64,000 nucleotides of DNA from Oscillospiraceae bacterium. Its GTDB lineage: Bacteria > Bacillota > Clostridia > Oscillospirales > CAG-272. The translations under genes and the position numbers were made by a program. This document shows, one piece after another, positions 16,707 to 25,139 of this stretch. Position 1 is the first letter of the stretch. The number at the start of each line of letters is the position of its first letter. Location: the NCBI GenBank assembly GCA_015064735.1, contig SVRP01000008.1:1-64000 (forward strand), written 5' to 3'. The notes beneath the pieces were generated by a model. It saw only the letters and a list, made by a program, of their open reading frames with translations, did not search any database and was not told the DNA's origin.

Positions 16707-17483
16707 TTATCCGAAGCACTCGCAGGCAGAAACCGCCCTGAGAGCATCCTTGTTGATTTTTTCTCTGCCGTAGGCGTCAAGAAATCTGTCGCCGTAGGCA
16801 TCTGTCTTTAGATTGTATTTGAGTGTCCATACACCCCAGAAAATATCTATATGTCTGTCGCCCACTCCGCCGTTGCCAAGGTCTATAAATCCCTTAAAAC
16901 GCCAATTATCCATAAGAAAATTGGGCAGACAGTAATCTCCGTGTATCAGGGTGTCTCCCTTAAGAAGCGAGCGTCCCTCCATGGCTGTGCGATAGGCTTC
17001 CTCGACAGAAGAAAAATTTCCGAAGGACAAATCTGTCTGCCCTTTTTCGTAATTTTCTCGGACAGTTCGGAAATACTCCGAAATTCTGTCCTTTACGGGG
17101 CAGTCCGAAAAATCCAGCCCGTGAAGCTGTCGCAGTATTTCTGCCGAGCGCTCGGCAAGCTTTTTGGGGTTTTCTATATATGCAGGATGAGTGGCATCCT
17201 CGCCCGGAACTCTTTCGGTAAGAAGCCAATCCCGACCATCAAGGCAGAGATATTCGGCAACCCTTGCTCCGAGCCCCTTTTTGTAAAAATACCTGTCCAT
17301 GACAGCCTCACGCTCAAGAGTGCCCTTAGGAGCAGATTTGAGAAAATAGCCCCCGTCCCTGTCAATAAAAAACACTCTTGCCTCAGGGGAACAGCTGCTG
17401 TCATAAATATCCGCGCCCTTGAACAGATACCGTAGCTCTTCGGGCATTTGGTCTGTGTCTATGTTTATTTTAATTCTTTTCAC
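16707..17483 (-). CDS. APH-like phosphotransferase (choline/aminoglycoside kinase fold)
   Basis: 258 residues. The ATP-binding lysine is in YFLKS (K49), the catalytic loop is HGDYCLPN with Asp183 and Asn188, and the metal-binding DLG is at Asp201 in GFIDLGN. The order and length match APH(3')-type kinases, including the DRHIDIFW block. Chromosomal relatives often phosphorylate sugars or other metabolites, and position inside a carbohydrate/phosphate operon points that way rather than to antibiotic resistance. The start overlaps the glycerate kinase stop by 14 bp. Confidence 0.82.
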   Translation of the reverse strand: MKRIKINIDTDQMPEELRYLFKGADIYDSSCSPEARVFFIDRDGGYFLKSAPKGTLEREAVMDRYFYKKGLGARVAEYLCLDGRDWLLTERVPGEDATHPAYIENPKKLAERSAEILRQLHGLDFSDCPVKDRISEYFRTVRENYEKGQTDLSFGNFSSVEEAYRTAMEGRSLLKGDTLIHGDYCLPNFLMDNWRFKGFIDLGNGGVGDRHIDIFWGVWTLKYNLKTDAYGDRFLDAYGREKINKDALRAVSACECFG

Positions 17484-18627
17484 GGTATTGAAATTCCTTT
17501 ATAACTCTGAATACCTGCTCTGCCGTATTGCATAAATTTTCATACGCGTTCTTTTCGTCCATTGCATCGGCAAGACTACAGGGGGCGCGGAGAATGGGAA
17601 AGAATGCGTCTATTCCCTGTTTGTTGCACTCTGATGCATCGCGTGCTGCCGCACCGCAGAAAGCAATCACCGTTTTTCCGTATTTCTTTGCCCTTGCGGC
17701 AACACCTATAGGCGCCTTGCCCATAACGGACTGTCCGTCAAGGCGTCCCTCCCCCGTAACTACAATGTCAGCGGATTTTATTTTTTCTTCAAGTCCCGAC
17801 GCGTCGATTACCGTGTCGATTCCCGAACGCAGAGTGGCTCCAAGATAGGATATAAGCGCAAAGCCCATACCTCCCGCGGCTCCCGCACCCTCGGAATTTG
17901 AAAGGTCTTTTCCGAGAAGCTCTGCGGTGAGCCTTGCATAACCCGAAAGCCAAGCGTCCATAAGCTTGATGCTCTCGGGTGTCGCTCCCTTTTGAGGTCC
18001 GTAGACCGCACTGCACCCGTTATCTCCGCAAAGAGGATTTTTAACGTCGCAGGCGACCGTAAAGCTACATTCCTTAAGTTCCCTCGCCGCTTTATCCGTC
18101 CTTATTTCGTACAGGTCTGAAAGACCCTCCGCTCCCATAGCAATAGGATTTCCGTCCTTATCAAGGAATTCAAAGCCCAACGAGGTAAGCATTCCGACAC
18201 CGCCGTCGTTAGTGGCGCTTCCGCCAATGCCGATTATAAAATTCCTGCAGCCCTTTTCCCTTATGGCGTGGAGCAAAAGCTCGCCCACACCGTAGGTGGT
18301 AGTCCTCAAGGGGTCTCTCTTATCCTCGGGGACTAAGGTGATTCCCGCCGCCGCTGACATCTCGATTACGGCAGTGCGGCTCCTCGGAATTATGCCGTAA
18401 ACGGCTCTTGTAGATTCGCCGAGAGGTCCCGTTACCACCGCTTCGCAAAGCTCTCCGCCCATAGCCGAGGTTACAGCCTCCACCGTTCCTTCACCGCCGT
18501 CCGCAAGAGGGCATATTTCCACATGGGCATCGGTATACACTCTTTTTATCGCTTCCTTAACGGCATTTCCCGCGGAAATACTCGAAAGACTTCCCTTAAA
18601 GGAATCTATGGCAATTACTGCGTTCAT
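17470..18627 (-). CDS. Glycerate kinase (GarK/GlxK type)
   Basis: 385 residues, normal for the GarK family. Recognisable blocks are IAIDSFKGSLSS at the N-terminus, ICPLADGGEGTVEA, IIGIGGSATNDGGVGML with the Gly-rich loop, and DIVVTGEGRLDGQS. It phosphorylates glycerate with ATP, giving 2-phosphoglycerate or 3-phosphoglycerate depending on the enzyme and feeding lower glycolysis. It sits 3 bp after the PHP gene and overlaps the APH-like gene. In this operon it could finish catabolism of a glycerate-containing glycoside or phosphodiester. Confidence 0.93.
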   Translation of the reverse strand: MNAVIAIDSFKGSLSSISAGNAVKEAIKRVYTDAHVEICPLADGGEGTVEAVTSAMGGELCEAVVTGPLGESTRAVYGIIPRSRTAVIEMSAAAGITLVPEDKRDPLRTTTYGVGELLLHAIREKGCRNFIIGIGGSATNDGGVGMLTSLGFEFLDKDGNPIAMGAEGLSDLYEIRTDKAARELKECSFTVACDVKNPLCGDNGCSAVYGPQKGATPESIKLMDAWLSGYARLTAELLGKDLSNSEGAGAAGGMGFALISYLGATLRSGIDTVIDASGLEEKIKSADIVVTGEGRLDGQSVMGKAPIGVAARAKKYGKTVIAFCGAAARDASECNKQGIDAFFPILRAPCSLADAMDEKNAYENLCNTAEQVFRVIKEFQYREKN

Positions 18628-18630
18628 AAT

Positions 18631-19440
18631 TTATTTTCCTATATGAAATTTGTCGTCCTCGGTAAGTCCGAGAAGGTCTATGGCTCTGTTAAACGCGCCT
18701 ATCGTAGGCTCTGTGAATATTTTAGGACTGTGTGCATCGCTTCCCAAATAAAATTTGCAGCCCATTCGCTTCGCTACACGGAAGGGTCGGAGAATCGAAT
18801 CGGTTTCGTCATCGGTAAAATGCTTCATGTCGTCTCGGTTAAGCTCGATTCCGCAGCCCACCTTTGCCGCCTTCGCGAATACTCTCTCCATTTCCTCGGT
18901 GGGAATAAGATCAAGTGTCTTTGTAAGATCGGCTCTTGAGCGTCTGTCAAAAAGTCCGCACACAAGATGAGCTATTCCTATCTTGTGAAAGGGAAGGTCC
19001 TTTGATAGAACTACGTCAAGTCTTTCTATCCAAAGCTCTGCTCTGCGCCTGTGGCTGTCCAAATCGGATACGTCTATCGTAAAGCCCTCCATATGTAAAT
19101 GGGTCGTGGGGATTATTATAAAGGAAAAATCGTCAAATCTGCTTTCGGGAATACCGAGAGTCAGGTTCTTATCAAGCTCTGTCTCGCAGCCGAAAAGAAA
19201 TTCTACCCCCTCACACTGAGGCAGTGGCAACGACCTTGTAATATGCTCATAATTCTGAGGCTTGTACCAACCTGAAGCTCCCTCAACGGCGCTGTCCCAA
19301 TAGTGATCGGTTATACATATTTTTTTAAGTCCGTATTCCCTTGCGTACTGCAAAATCCTTTCGGGAGTCTGCTCGGGGTGATTTGAACAGCTTGAAAGCT
19401 GTGAATGAATGTGGTAGTCGTGATCAATTACGTATCTCAT
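18631..19440 (-). CDS. PHP-domain phosphoesterase 1
   Basis: 269 residues from the ATG complementary to 19438-19440, which has AAAGGGA upstream; the longer frame would need TTG. DYHIHSQLS near residue 8 gives the first HxH metal pair; CITDHYWDS, the GCETEL block and the C-terminal GSDAH complete the PHP metal site. The family includes histidinol phosphatase and 5'-3' nucleotidases of YciV type. No his genes are nearby, so histidine synthesis is unlikely. Confidence 0.85.
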   Translation of the reverse strand: MRYVIDHDYHIHSQLSSCSNHPEQTPERILQYAREYGLKKICITDHYWDSAVEGASGWYKPQNYEHITRSLPLPQCEGVEFLFGCETELDKNLTLGIPESRFDDFSFIIIPTTHLHMEGFTIDVSDLDSHRRRAELWIERLDVVLSKDLPFHKIGIAHLVCGLFDRRSRADLTKTLDLIPTEEMERVFAKAAKVGCGIELNRDDMKHFTDDETDSILRPFRVAKRMGCKFYLGSDAHSPKIFTEPTIGAFNRAIDLLGLTEDDKFHIGK

Positions 19441-19464
19441 TTTTTCCCTTTCCGTTTTCAACCT

Positions 19465-19896
19465 TCAATTTTCCATTTCCATCTTCACGTGGGGTATTCC
19501 GTCCTCAATATACTCATCGGATACGGTAGAAAACCCCGCTTTTTTGTAAAATCCTTCCGCTTGGGTCTGGGCGCTTACAATGAGCTTTTTACATCTGAAG
19601 CGCTCTACGATTTTCGGAATACTCTCTTTCATGAGAAGCCCTCCGTGTCCCTTTCCGTGCGTGAGAGTAACCACTCTGCCTATTTTCACCGTATCCTTAT
19701 CTACCGCAAACGCCCGCAGACAGGCGATGACCCTTTCACCGTCCATTATAAAGCAATGGTACGCGCCGTAATCTATTCCGTCGGGATCGGGGCAGGTTAT
19801 CTTCTGCTCCGAAACGAAAATTTCAGCTCTTGCCCGAAGTATTTCGTATATTTCATAAGCGTTCAGCTCGGAAAAATCCTTAAAAAACAGTTTCAT
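19465..19896 (-). CDS. GNAT family N-acetyltransferase (ElaA-like)
   Basis: 143 residues. Residues about 18-35 (LRARAEIFVSEQKI) and CPDPDGIDYGA match the ElaA subgroup, and the acetyl-CoA loop is GRVVTLTHGKGHGGLLM, followed by AQTQAEGFYKKAGF. It is expected to transfer an acetyl group to an unknown amine. The start overlaps the GDPD gene stop by 4 bp. Confidence 0.88.
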   Translation of the reverse strand: MKLFFKDFSELNAYEIYEILRARAEIFVSEQKITCPDPDGIDYGAYHCFIMDGERVIACLRAFAVDKDTVKIGRVVTLTHGKGHGGLLMKESIPKIVERFRCKKLIVSAQTQAEGFYKKAGFSTVSDEYIEDGIPHVKMEMEN

Positions 19897-20726
19897 CTTC
19901 TTCCCTCGGTATATTCCTTAAGAGATAACAGCCAGTCGGTCTGTATAAAATCTATATTCTTATCTATGAGCCATCCCCAGCCAAGGTCGGGATCCTTTGT
20001 CAGAGAAATATCGTCGGTATGTCCCGCGGAAAGTATTGCCTTCTCGTTGTAAACTATGGAGTTCACCCATACAAGCAGACCTCGGTCGTGCATTTTCTTT
20101 ATATATTCGTCGGATATTACGGGGGCGTCCTCGGTTTCGAAAATAGCCTCTATGCCGATCACGTTTACCCCCTTTGAAATAAGCTCCGCGGTTACTCTAT
20201 CCTCGGTCTTGACGATAGGCATAAACATAAAGTCGGGCGCATATTTTGCTACTGCCTCAAGGCTTTTTTCGTCGGTGCCCGTCTTTACGATGACCTGATC
20301 CTCAACACCCGCCCGTCGGATCTCATCGGATATGCCCTTAACGTCGGTCCAGAATTTATCAACGTTGATATACGTCTTTCCCTTAAGAAAGGTAAGTACC
20401 TCAAAAAGCGTAGGTACCCTATAGCCCGTTCTCGTGGAATCCTGATTTACAAGGTAAAGCTCCGATGCTTCCGCCGTGGTCATGTCGGATATAGGTCGGT
20501 CGCTTCGCAAAAATATCTTTTCCATTCCCGGGTGGAATACGAAAAGTCCGCCGTCCTTGGCTCTCGTAACGTCTATTTCGACAACGTCCGCGCCTTGGCG
20601 AAGCGCAATCTCGTAGGATGCAAGGGTGTTACAGGGAATATTTCCGCCGCAGATTCCTCTGTGAGCGGCAAGGAAGGGCAATTTTCTCTGCTGTCTGTTT
20701 TCAAAAATGTTTTTTGTAAAGTCCAT
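19893..20726 (-). CDS. Glycerophosphodiester phosphodiesterase family protein
   Basis: 277 residues from the ATG complementary to 20724-20726, which has AGGAG at good spacing. The core is AAHRG (His22, Arg23), GADVVEIDV (Glu50, Asp52) and VFHPG (His65), the usual GDPD metal site and catalytic His pair, although the normally following Asp of HD is Pro. It hydrolyses glycerophosphodiesters to sn-glycerol-3-phosphate and an alcohol. No signal peptide, so it acts in the cytoplasm on imported substrate or on its own lipid head groups. Confidence 0.88.
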   Translation of the reverse strand: MDFTKNIFENRQQRKLPFLAAHRGICGGNIPCNTLASYEIALRQGADVVEIDVTRAKDGGLFVFHPGMEKIFLRSDRPISDMTTAEASELYLVNQDSTRTGYRVPTLFEVLTFLKGKTYINVDKFWTDVKGISDEIRRAGVEDQVIVKTGTDEKSLEAVAKYAPDFMFMPIVKTEDRVTAELISKGVNVIGIEAIFETEDAPVISDEYIKKMHDRGLLVWVNSIVYNEKAILSAGHTDDISLTKDPDLGWGWLIDKNIDFIQTDWLLSLKEYTEGRR

Positions 20727-20754
20727 AATTTTTCTCCTGACTGATTTATCGTTA

Positions 20755-21507
20755 TTATTCTTCAAATACCAGCTTTATGCCTATTTCGGTTATTTTTTTG
20801 CAATAATTTGCCACGCGGTCGGGCAGATAATCCTCTATTCTGTGTCCGTCAAAGCCCACCGAAAGCCGCGCTCCCGACTCTCTGATTATCGCCTGTTGCT
20901 CTTTGTCCTCAAAAAAGCGCAGCACGTAGGGATGCTCGCGGTATTTGTGTATGCTGTCGTAGCTTACGTTCATCTCCCAGAAGATGTTCTGCTCTGCCAT
21001 ACGCTTAAAATAGAGGTATGGGTCCTCGCCGATAGACCCGATAAACTTAAACATATCGGTGTGAGCGACCCCCGTATAAGGGCAGCCGCAGCGCTCGGCG
21101 AAGGAAAATAAATCCTTTTTAACAAGGGAATTTTCATAATCGGGGTTTTCGATAAGGCAATAATCGAAAAAGCTCACGTCCGCTCCCTCGGGAAGCGCCA
21201 CCTTGGGTTTATCAAGCATTGCGGTTATCTCAATACCGCGAAGAATTTTTATTTTATCCGCGTACTTTTCTTTAACGAGATTTATATGGTCGTAATATCT
21301 TTTAAGAGCGCGATCGTCGTAGCTGCACGGAATTACATCCTCGGGAGCTTTATACGCATCCTTACGCAAAAAGCCTATTCCGTGGTTGTGGTCGGTAAAT
21401 CCGAAAAGCTCTATGCCCCCCGCGATAGCCGCCTCAACTACCGTTTCCGGGCTGTCCTTACCGCAAAAGGAATAATAAGTATGCGAATGAAGATCCTGTA
21501 TCATCAT
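20755..21507 (-). CDS. PHP-domain phosphoesterase 2
   Basis: 250 residues. QDLHSHTYYSFCG near residue 4 provides Asp5, His7 and His9, and FTDHNHG, ILRGIEI, the GVAHTD segment and the C-terminal VGFDGH complete the metal centre. It resembles HisK-type histidinol phosphatases but is only a distant relative of the other PHP proteins here (18631 and 25140). The start lies 9 bp after the HAD gene stop. Confidence 0.85.
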   Translation of the reverse strand: MMIQDLHSHTYYSFCGKDSPETVVEAAIAGGIELFGFTDHNHGIGFLRKDAYKAPEDVIPCSYDDRALKRYYDHINLVKEKYADKIKILRGIEITAMLDKPKVALPEGADVSFFDYCLIENPDYENSLVKKDLFSFAERCGCPYTGVAHTDMFKFIGSIGEDPYLYFKRMAEQNIFWEMNVSYDSIHKYREHPYVLRFFEDKEQQAIIRESGARLSVGFDGHRIEDYLPDRVANYCKKITEIGIKLVFEE

Positions 21508-21515
21508 AACTCCTT

Positions 21516-22151
21516 TCAGATAAGCTCGCCGAACTTAAACAGATATTTATCCGACGCCGCCCTCATTTCCTCAACAAGCTCCGCGGAGCTTTCGTCGTAT
21601 ACGCCGTAAACGGTCATTCCCGCCCTTTTGGCGGTTCTTACGGCGTTTATATTATCGTCGACGAAAATTACTTTATCAACCGACGTACCGAGCCTTTCCG
21701 CCGCCATGCGGTATATTTCGGGATTTGCCTTCGTTGTGGCAAAGTCGTCGCAGGACCAGACGTTGTCAAAAAGCTCAAATACCTCAAGTCTCTTAAGACA
21801 GGGGTCAAGAGCAAGATGAGGGCTTGCCGTCAGCACGTTAAGAGACGCGCCTCTTGCCTTCAATTTACGAAGCGTATGGCAAACTCCCTCTTTTTCCCCT
21901 ATATCGTAGGCATATGCGTGTTCTGCCTTTGAATACATTATCTCAAGAAGATCCTTTACGCTTTTGTCAAGCCCGAGGCTCCGATAATATTTCGCCGTTC
22001 CCTCATAGCCAAGAGGAGTTATTATCTTTATTACGTCGTTTCCGTAAGGTATACCGAAATCGTCAAGTATGCTTAACATCACTGACGCGAAAACGTTCAT
22101 TGAATCTACAAGTGTTCCGTCAAAATCAAATAGGTATATTTCTTTTTTCAT
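21516..22151 (-). CDS. HAD-superfamily hydrolase
   Basis: 211 residues from the ATG complementary to 22149-22151, behind GGAG. FDFDGTLVDS gives nucleophile Asp9 and Asp11, NVLTASPH gives motif II (Ser/Thr), and VIFVDDNINAV gives the Asp pair. The cap is alpha-helical, as in phosphoglycolate phosphatase-like or beta-phosphoglucomutase-like enzymes; the Thr in LTAS and the length favour a small sugar-phosphate phosphatase. It is the first gene of the nine-gene operon, with a clear promoter at 22186-22214. Confidence 0.88.
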   Translation of the reverse strand: MKKEIYLFDFDGTLVDSMNVFASVMLSILDDFGIPYGNDVIKIITPLGYEGTAKYYRSLGLDKSVKDLLEIMYSKAEHAYAYDIGEKEGVCHTLRKLKARGASLNVLTASPHLALDPCLKRLEVFELFDNVWSCDDFATTKANPEIYRMAAERLGTSVDKVIFVDDNINAVRTAKRAGMTVYGVYDESSAELVEEMRAASDKYLFKFGELI

Positions 22152-22185
22152 TTTTTCTCCGATTTTTTGGAAATTACCGTGTTTT

Positions 22186-22214
22186 AGTATATCACAGAAG
22201 ATTGATGTTTTCAA
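22186..22214 (-). promoter_or_regulatory. Promoter of the nine-gene operon
   Basis: Minus strand TTGAAA (22209-22214), 17-bp spacer, TATACT (22186-22191), about 35 bp before the HAD start codon. No other clear promoter separates the nine genes down to 14883. Confidence 0.8.
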
Positions 22215-22261
22215 TATATTTGAAAATTTTAGAAAAAATTTTTAAAAAGTTTACATTATTA

Positions 22262-22290
22262 TTGACAACCTTTTTTTTGTATGTTATAAT
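22262..22290 (+). promoter_or_regulatory. Consensus promoter of the repeat-protein pair
   Basis: TTGACA (22262-22267), 17-bp spacer, TATAAT (22285-22290): both hexamers are perfect. It is followed by an A/T-rich leader and AGGAGG before the ATG at 22346. Confidence 0.92.
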
Positions 22291-22345
22291 GAGTCGATAA
22301 TAAAATTCATATTTTATTAAAAAATACATTTTTTTAGGAGGAAAC

Positions 22346-23611
22346 ATGAAAAAAATCATTGCGCTGGTCATCAGCATTGCCATCCTTGTGGCGGCATTTG
22401 TGCTCCTGCCCCAGCAAAAGCATGAGGACGTAATTGCAGGTCCCGCTGACGGAACAAACCTTAAGATAGGCACCTTGCTCGACCTCAAGACCGCGCTTTT
22501 GTCTTTAAACCCCTATGAGGAGGGAATGATCACAAGCGGTACAATAACCTTTAAGTATTCCAACAACGTGGCAACCACCGAATCTTCCTTCCAGGGCAGC
22601 AACTACGTTCCCGATATAGACGAGGGAGATCTCGAGCTCTATCAGGCAGACGGCAACCTTTCCGACGGCTTCAACGGCGGCACTCTCGTCGGTCCCGGCG
22701 GTGTTGACGTCGGCGACGGTCCTATCGCCATAGGCCCCGGCGGTATTGAAGGAGTTGACGGTCCTATCGTCATAGGTCCCGGCGGTATTGAAGGAGTTGA
22801 CGGTCCCGCATATGAGATCGATCCCGATATGCAGGAACAGATCAAGGACGAATACCAGCAGGAGATCGAAAACGAGATCAATAACAGTATCGGTAACGTT
22901 ATCGATACCCTCTCCATTGGTCTTACTACCAACAAAGTAGATCTCACCCTCTACTTTAACGAAAACGTTATGTATTATCAGCTCAAGGGAACATTTGCTA
23001 CCCGTACAGGCGACGGTGATGCAAAGAAGGTTATTACATACGTTTATGACATTGAAATATATGCGGATATGAACGATATCGCGATCCCCAACGACGATCA
23101 GATGCTCGTAAGATTCAATTTCTTTGACGGCTACTCCAACAAGGCTGAGATCTCTACCATGATTTCTCCCGATAAGCTTGATACGTGGTACGAAATGGAC
23201 GACACAGCATTTGAGTATGTTTCTTGCCTCTTCGATACCTTCGGCGCTATCATCCCCAAGGTTGCGATGGCTGAGGCATCGAGCTTTGACAGCTACGATC
23301 CCTATGATTTGAATCCCAAGTATTTCAGAGACGCTGAGTCCTCCAATAACAGCAGCTACGAGTTCGAAATCGATCTCCGCAACGAGGAGGCACCTTCCTT
23401 CTTTTACAATACTCATTCGGAAAGCAACGATTATCTCAACGGACGCACCATAACCATTGATACTAAATCCAACTACACTCTCTCGAATCTTGAAAACACA
23501 AAGATCGAGTTTGATTTTTCCGACGTTGAAATAAAGAAGGTAACCGATTTCCATTGGAACTTCTTTGCCGTTCTCTTTGGGCACAACACCGAAGAAGGAG
23601 GTGCTAACTGA
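22346..23611 (+). CDS. Exported protein with Gly-Pro-Gly-Gly repeats, unknown function
   Basis: 421 residues. An N-terminal hydrophobic segment (IIALVISIAILVAAFVLLP) acts as signal peptide or anchor. A stretch near residues 112-152 repeats a 14-residue unit of the type GP(I/V)xIGPGGIEGVD, then a coiled or charged region (DPDMQEQIKDEYQQEIENEI) and a larger beta-rich domain of about 240 residues follow. No known family. The stop overlaps the start of the next gene (TGATG), so the two products are translated together and may form a membrane complex. Confidence 0.65.
   Translation: MKKIIALVISIAILVAAFVLLPQQKHEDVIAGPADGTNLKIGTLLDLKTALLSLNPYEEGMITSGTITFKYSNNVATTESSFQGSNYVPDIDEGDLELYQADGNLSDGFNGGTLVGPGGVDVGDGPIAIGPGGIEGVDGPIVIGPGGIEGVDGPAYEIDPDMQEQIKDEYQQEIENEINNSIGNVIDTLSIGLTTNKVDLTLYFNENVMYYQLKGTFATRTGDGDAKKVITYVYDIEIYADMNDIAIPNDDQMLVRFNFFDGYSNKAEISTMISPDKLDTWYEMDDTAFEYVSCLFDTFGAIIPKVAMAEASSFDSYDPYDLNPKYFRDAESSNNSSYEFEIDLRNEEAPSFFYNTHSESNDYLNGRTITIDTKSNYTLSNLENTKIEFDFSDVEIKKVTDFHWNFFAVLFGHNTEEGGAN
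22715..22798 (+). repeat. 42-bp in-frame tandem repeat
   Basis: Two adjacent 42-bp units (22715-22756 and 22757-22798) beginning GACGGTCCTATCG and ending GAAGGAGTT, preceded by a diverged partial unit from about 22685. They encode the 14-residue protein repeat of the 22346-23611 product. Confidence 0.85.
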
Positions 23612-25053
23612 TGAAAAAATTCCTTGCATTGAAAATTCAGAACGCTTTAGCAAGAAAGATCATGCTCATCGTTGCTAAGCTCGGTCTTCTCGCAACTCAC
23701 GTTCTTCTTTTCTTCCAGCTCTTCACCGGAAAGTTCCTTGTAATTAACGGTCAGCAGGTCGGAGCTATAAACGCAGTTAAAATGCTCCCCGATCTTTTCA
23801 AGAACTTTAACTTTGCGGATATTTTCTCTATTATCGTTTTCGTCGTTCTGTTTATATTCTTTGCAGTGGCGTTTTTGGTTACTTCCATAAGACTTATCAT
23901 AAGCTTTATAACGTTCATTATATCGCTCTTCAAGCTTAAGGATGATGAAAATAACGTTGAGTCCTTCAAGTCTGTAACCAACCATTTTCAGGCAAGCTTC
24001 TTCCGTGTAGTTTCCCTGATCATCGTAGCGCTTCTTGTAAACAACTCCACTCTTGAGTCTATTATCGGATACATAATCCTCTACTTTGCAGTATGCTTCG
24101 TAGCAAGAATAATCACTCTCCTTTGCAGCGAAACAAGAGTTGTTACCACTATCGCGGATACCGTAGTAAAGGCTTTGCAGTTCCTTTCTGTCGGAACTCT
24201 CGTGCTTCTCTTTACCCGTATTGAGTTCAGCACCATGGCTAACGGCTTCAAGGTTCTCATTACCTCTGTATTTGACTTTGACGGTCTCTCCTTCGGCAGT
24301 GTCGTAGGATACATTCTCCAGTACCTTGTAGCTCCTATTATATTCCTTTCTGTTCTTCCCATTGCAAAGTCGGCTCTTTCCGCTATGTTCAACGCAAAGA
24401 GAGACACCGCAAGAGCATCAAAGCGCTCTGCTTACTCGGTTTCCCTCTTGGTCATGGTATGTGTTTACGTAGCATTCATGTTCGTATCGGCTACCATCGC
24501 AAAGAGAATCGACACTATGTTTATGCCCGAGCTTAAGTACTACCTTTCTATGGTACTCTTTGCTGTTGCATATCTTGTTCTTATCAGAATCAGAAATCTT
24601 GATGATATGTTCCCCACTCCCGAAGTAGCTACCGCTAACGAAGCTCCCGTGGATGAGGAAGAAGCTCCCGTTGAGGAAGCTGTTGAGGCTGCTGAAGGTG
24701 CTGCTGAGGTTGCCGAAGGTGCTGTTGAAGCTGCTGAAGGTGCTCTTGAAGGCGCTGTTGAAGCTGCTGCCGGTGCTGCCGAGGGTGCTGCTGAGGCAGC
24801 CGAGGGTGCTGCTGAGGCTGCCGAGAGTGCTGCTGAGGAAGTTCCTGTTGAGGAAGCTCCTGTTGAGGATGCTCCTGTTGAGGAAGCTCCTGCCGAGGAA
24901 GCTCCTGTTGAGGATGCTCCCGCCGAGGAAGCTCCCGCCGAGGAAGCTCCTGTTGAAGAAGCTCCCGCCGAGGAAGCTCCCGCTGAGGAAGCTCCTGTTG
25001 AAGAAGCTCCCGCCGAGGAAGCTCCCGCTGAGGAAGCAAAAATTAGCGAATAA
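23611..25053 (+). CDS. Multipass membrane protein with Ala/Glu/Pro/Val-rich tail
   Basis: 480 residues. Residues 1-330 contain about eight hydrophobic segments; residues about 340-480 are an extreme low-complexity tail of EEAP, VEEAP, AEEAP, VEDAP and EGAxEAAE units, strongly acidic and probably extended. Codons are synonymous-shuffled between units, which argues that the tail is maintained as protein. No known family. It overlaps the upstream exported protein by one base and ends at a strong terminator, so the pair is an isolated two-gene operon. Confidence 0.68.
   Translation: MKKFLALKIQNALARKIMLIVAKLGLLATHVLLFFQLFTGKFLVINGQQVGAINAVKMLPDLFKNFNFADIFSIIVFVVLFIFFAVAFLVTSIRLIISFITFIISLFKLKDDENNVESFKSVTNHFQASFFRVVSLIIVALLVNNSTLESIIGYIILYFAVCFVARIITLLCSETRVVTTIADTVVKALQFLSVGTLVLLFTRIEFSTMANGFKVLITSVFDFDGLSFGSVVGYILQYLVAPIIFLSVLPIAKSALSAMFNAKRDTARASKRSAYSVSLLVMVCVYVAFMFVSATIAKRIDTMFMPELKYYLSMVLFAVAYLVLIRIRNLDDMFPTPEVATANEAPVDEEEAPVEEAVEAAEGAAEVAEGAVEAAEGALEGAVEAAAGAAEGAAEAAEGAAEAAESAAEEVPVEEAPVEDAPVEEAPAEEAPVEDAPAEEAPAEEAPVEEAPAEEAPAEEAPVEEAPAEEAPAEEAKISE
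24640..25038 (+). repeat. Low-complexity coding repeat (EAPVEEAPAEEAP)
   Basis: Degenerate tandem DNA repeats with words GAGGAAGCTCC and GCTGAAGGTGCT. The first part encodes AAEGA-type units, the second EEAPVEEAPAEEAP-type units. Such DNA can slip, so tail length may vary between strains. Confidence 0.8.
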
Positions 25054-25068
25054 TATTACATTCATAAG

Positions 25069-25121
25069 AAAAAAGAGAGAACGAATCGGTTTCATAGAAG
25101 CCGAATATTCTCTCTTTTTTG
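25069..25121. terminator. Bidirectional terminator
   Basis: AAAAAAGAGAGA pairs with TCTCTCTTTTTT around a 30-base loop with a smaller inner stem (CGGTTTC/GAAGCCG). It lies between convergent genes. Confidence 0.8.
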
Positions 25122-25139
25122 TATTTGCCGAAAGCAACG

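Noticed and set aside
16707..17483. An aminoglycoside-resistance gene
   Set aside because: The kinase fold is right, but the gene is embedded in a metabolic operon and no resistance-type mobile context is visible; a metabolite kinase is more likely.
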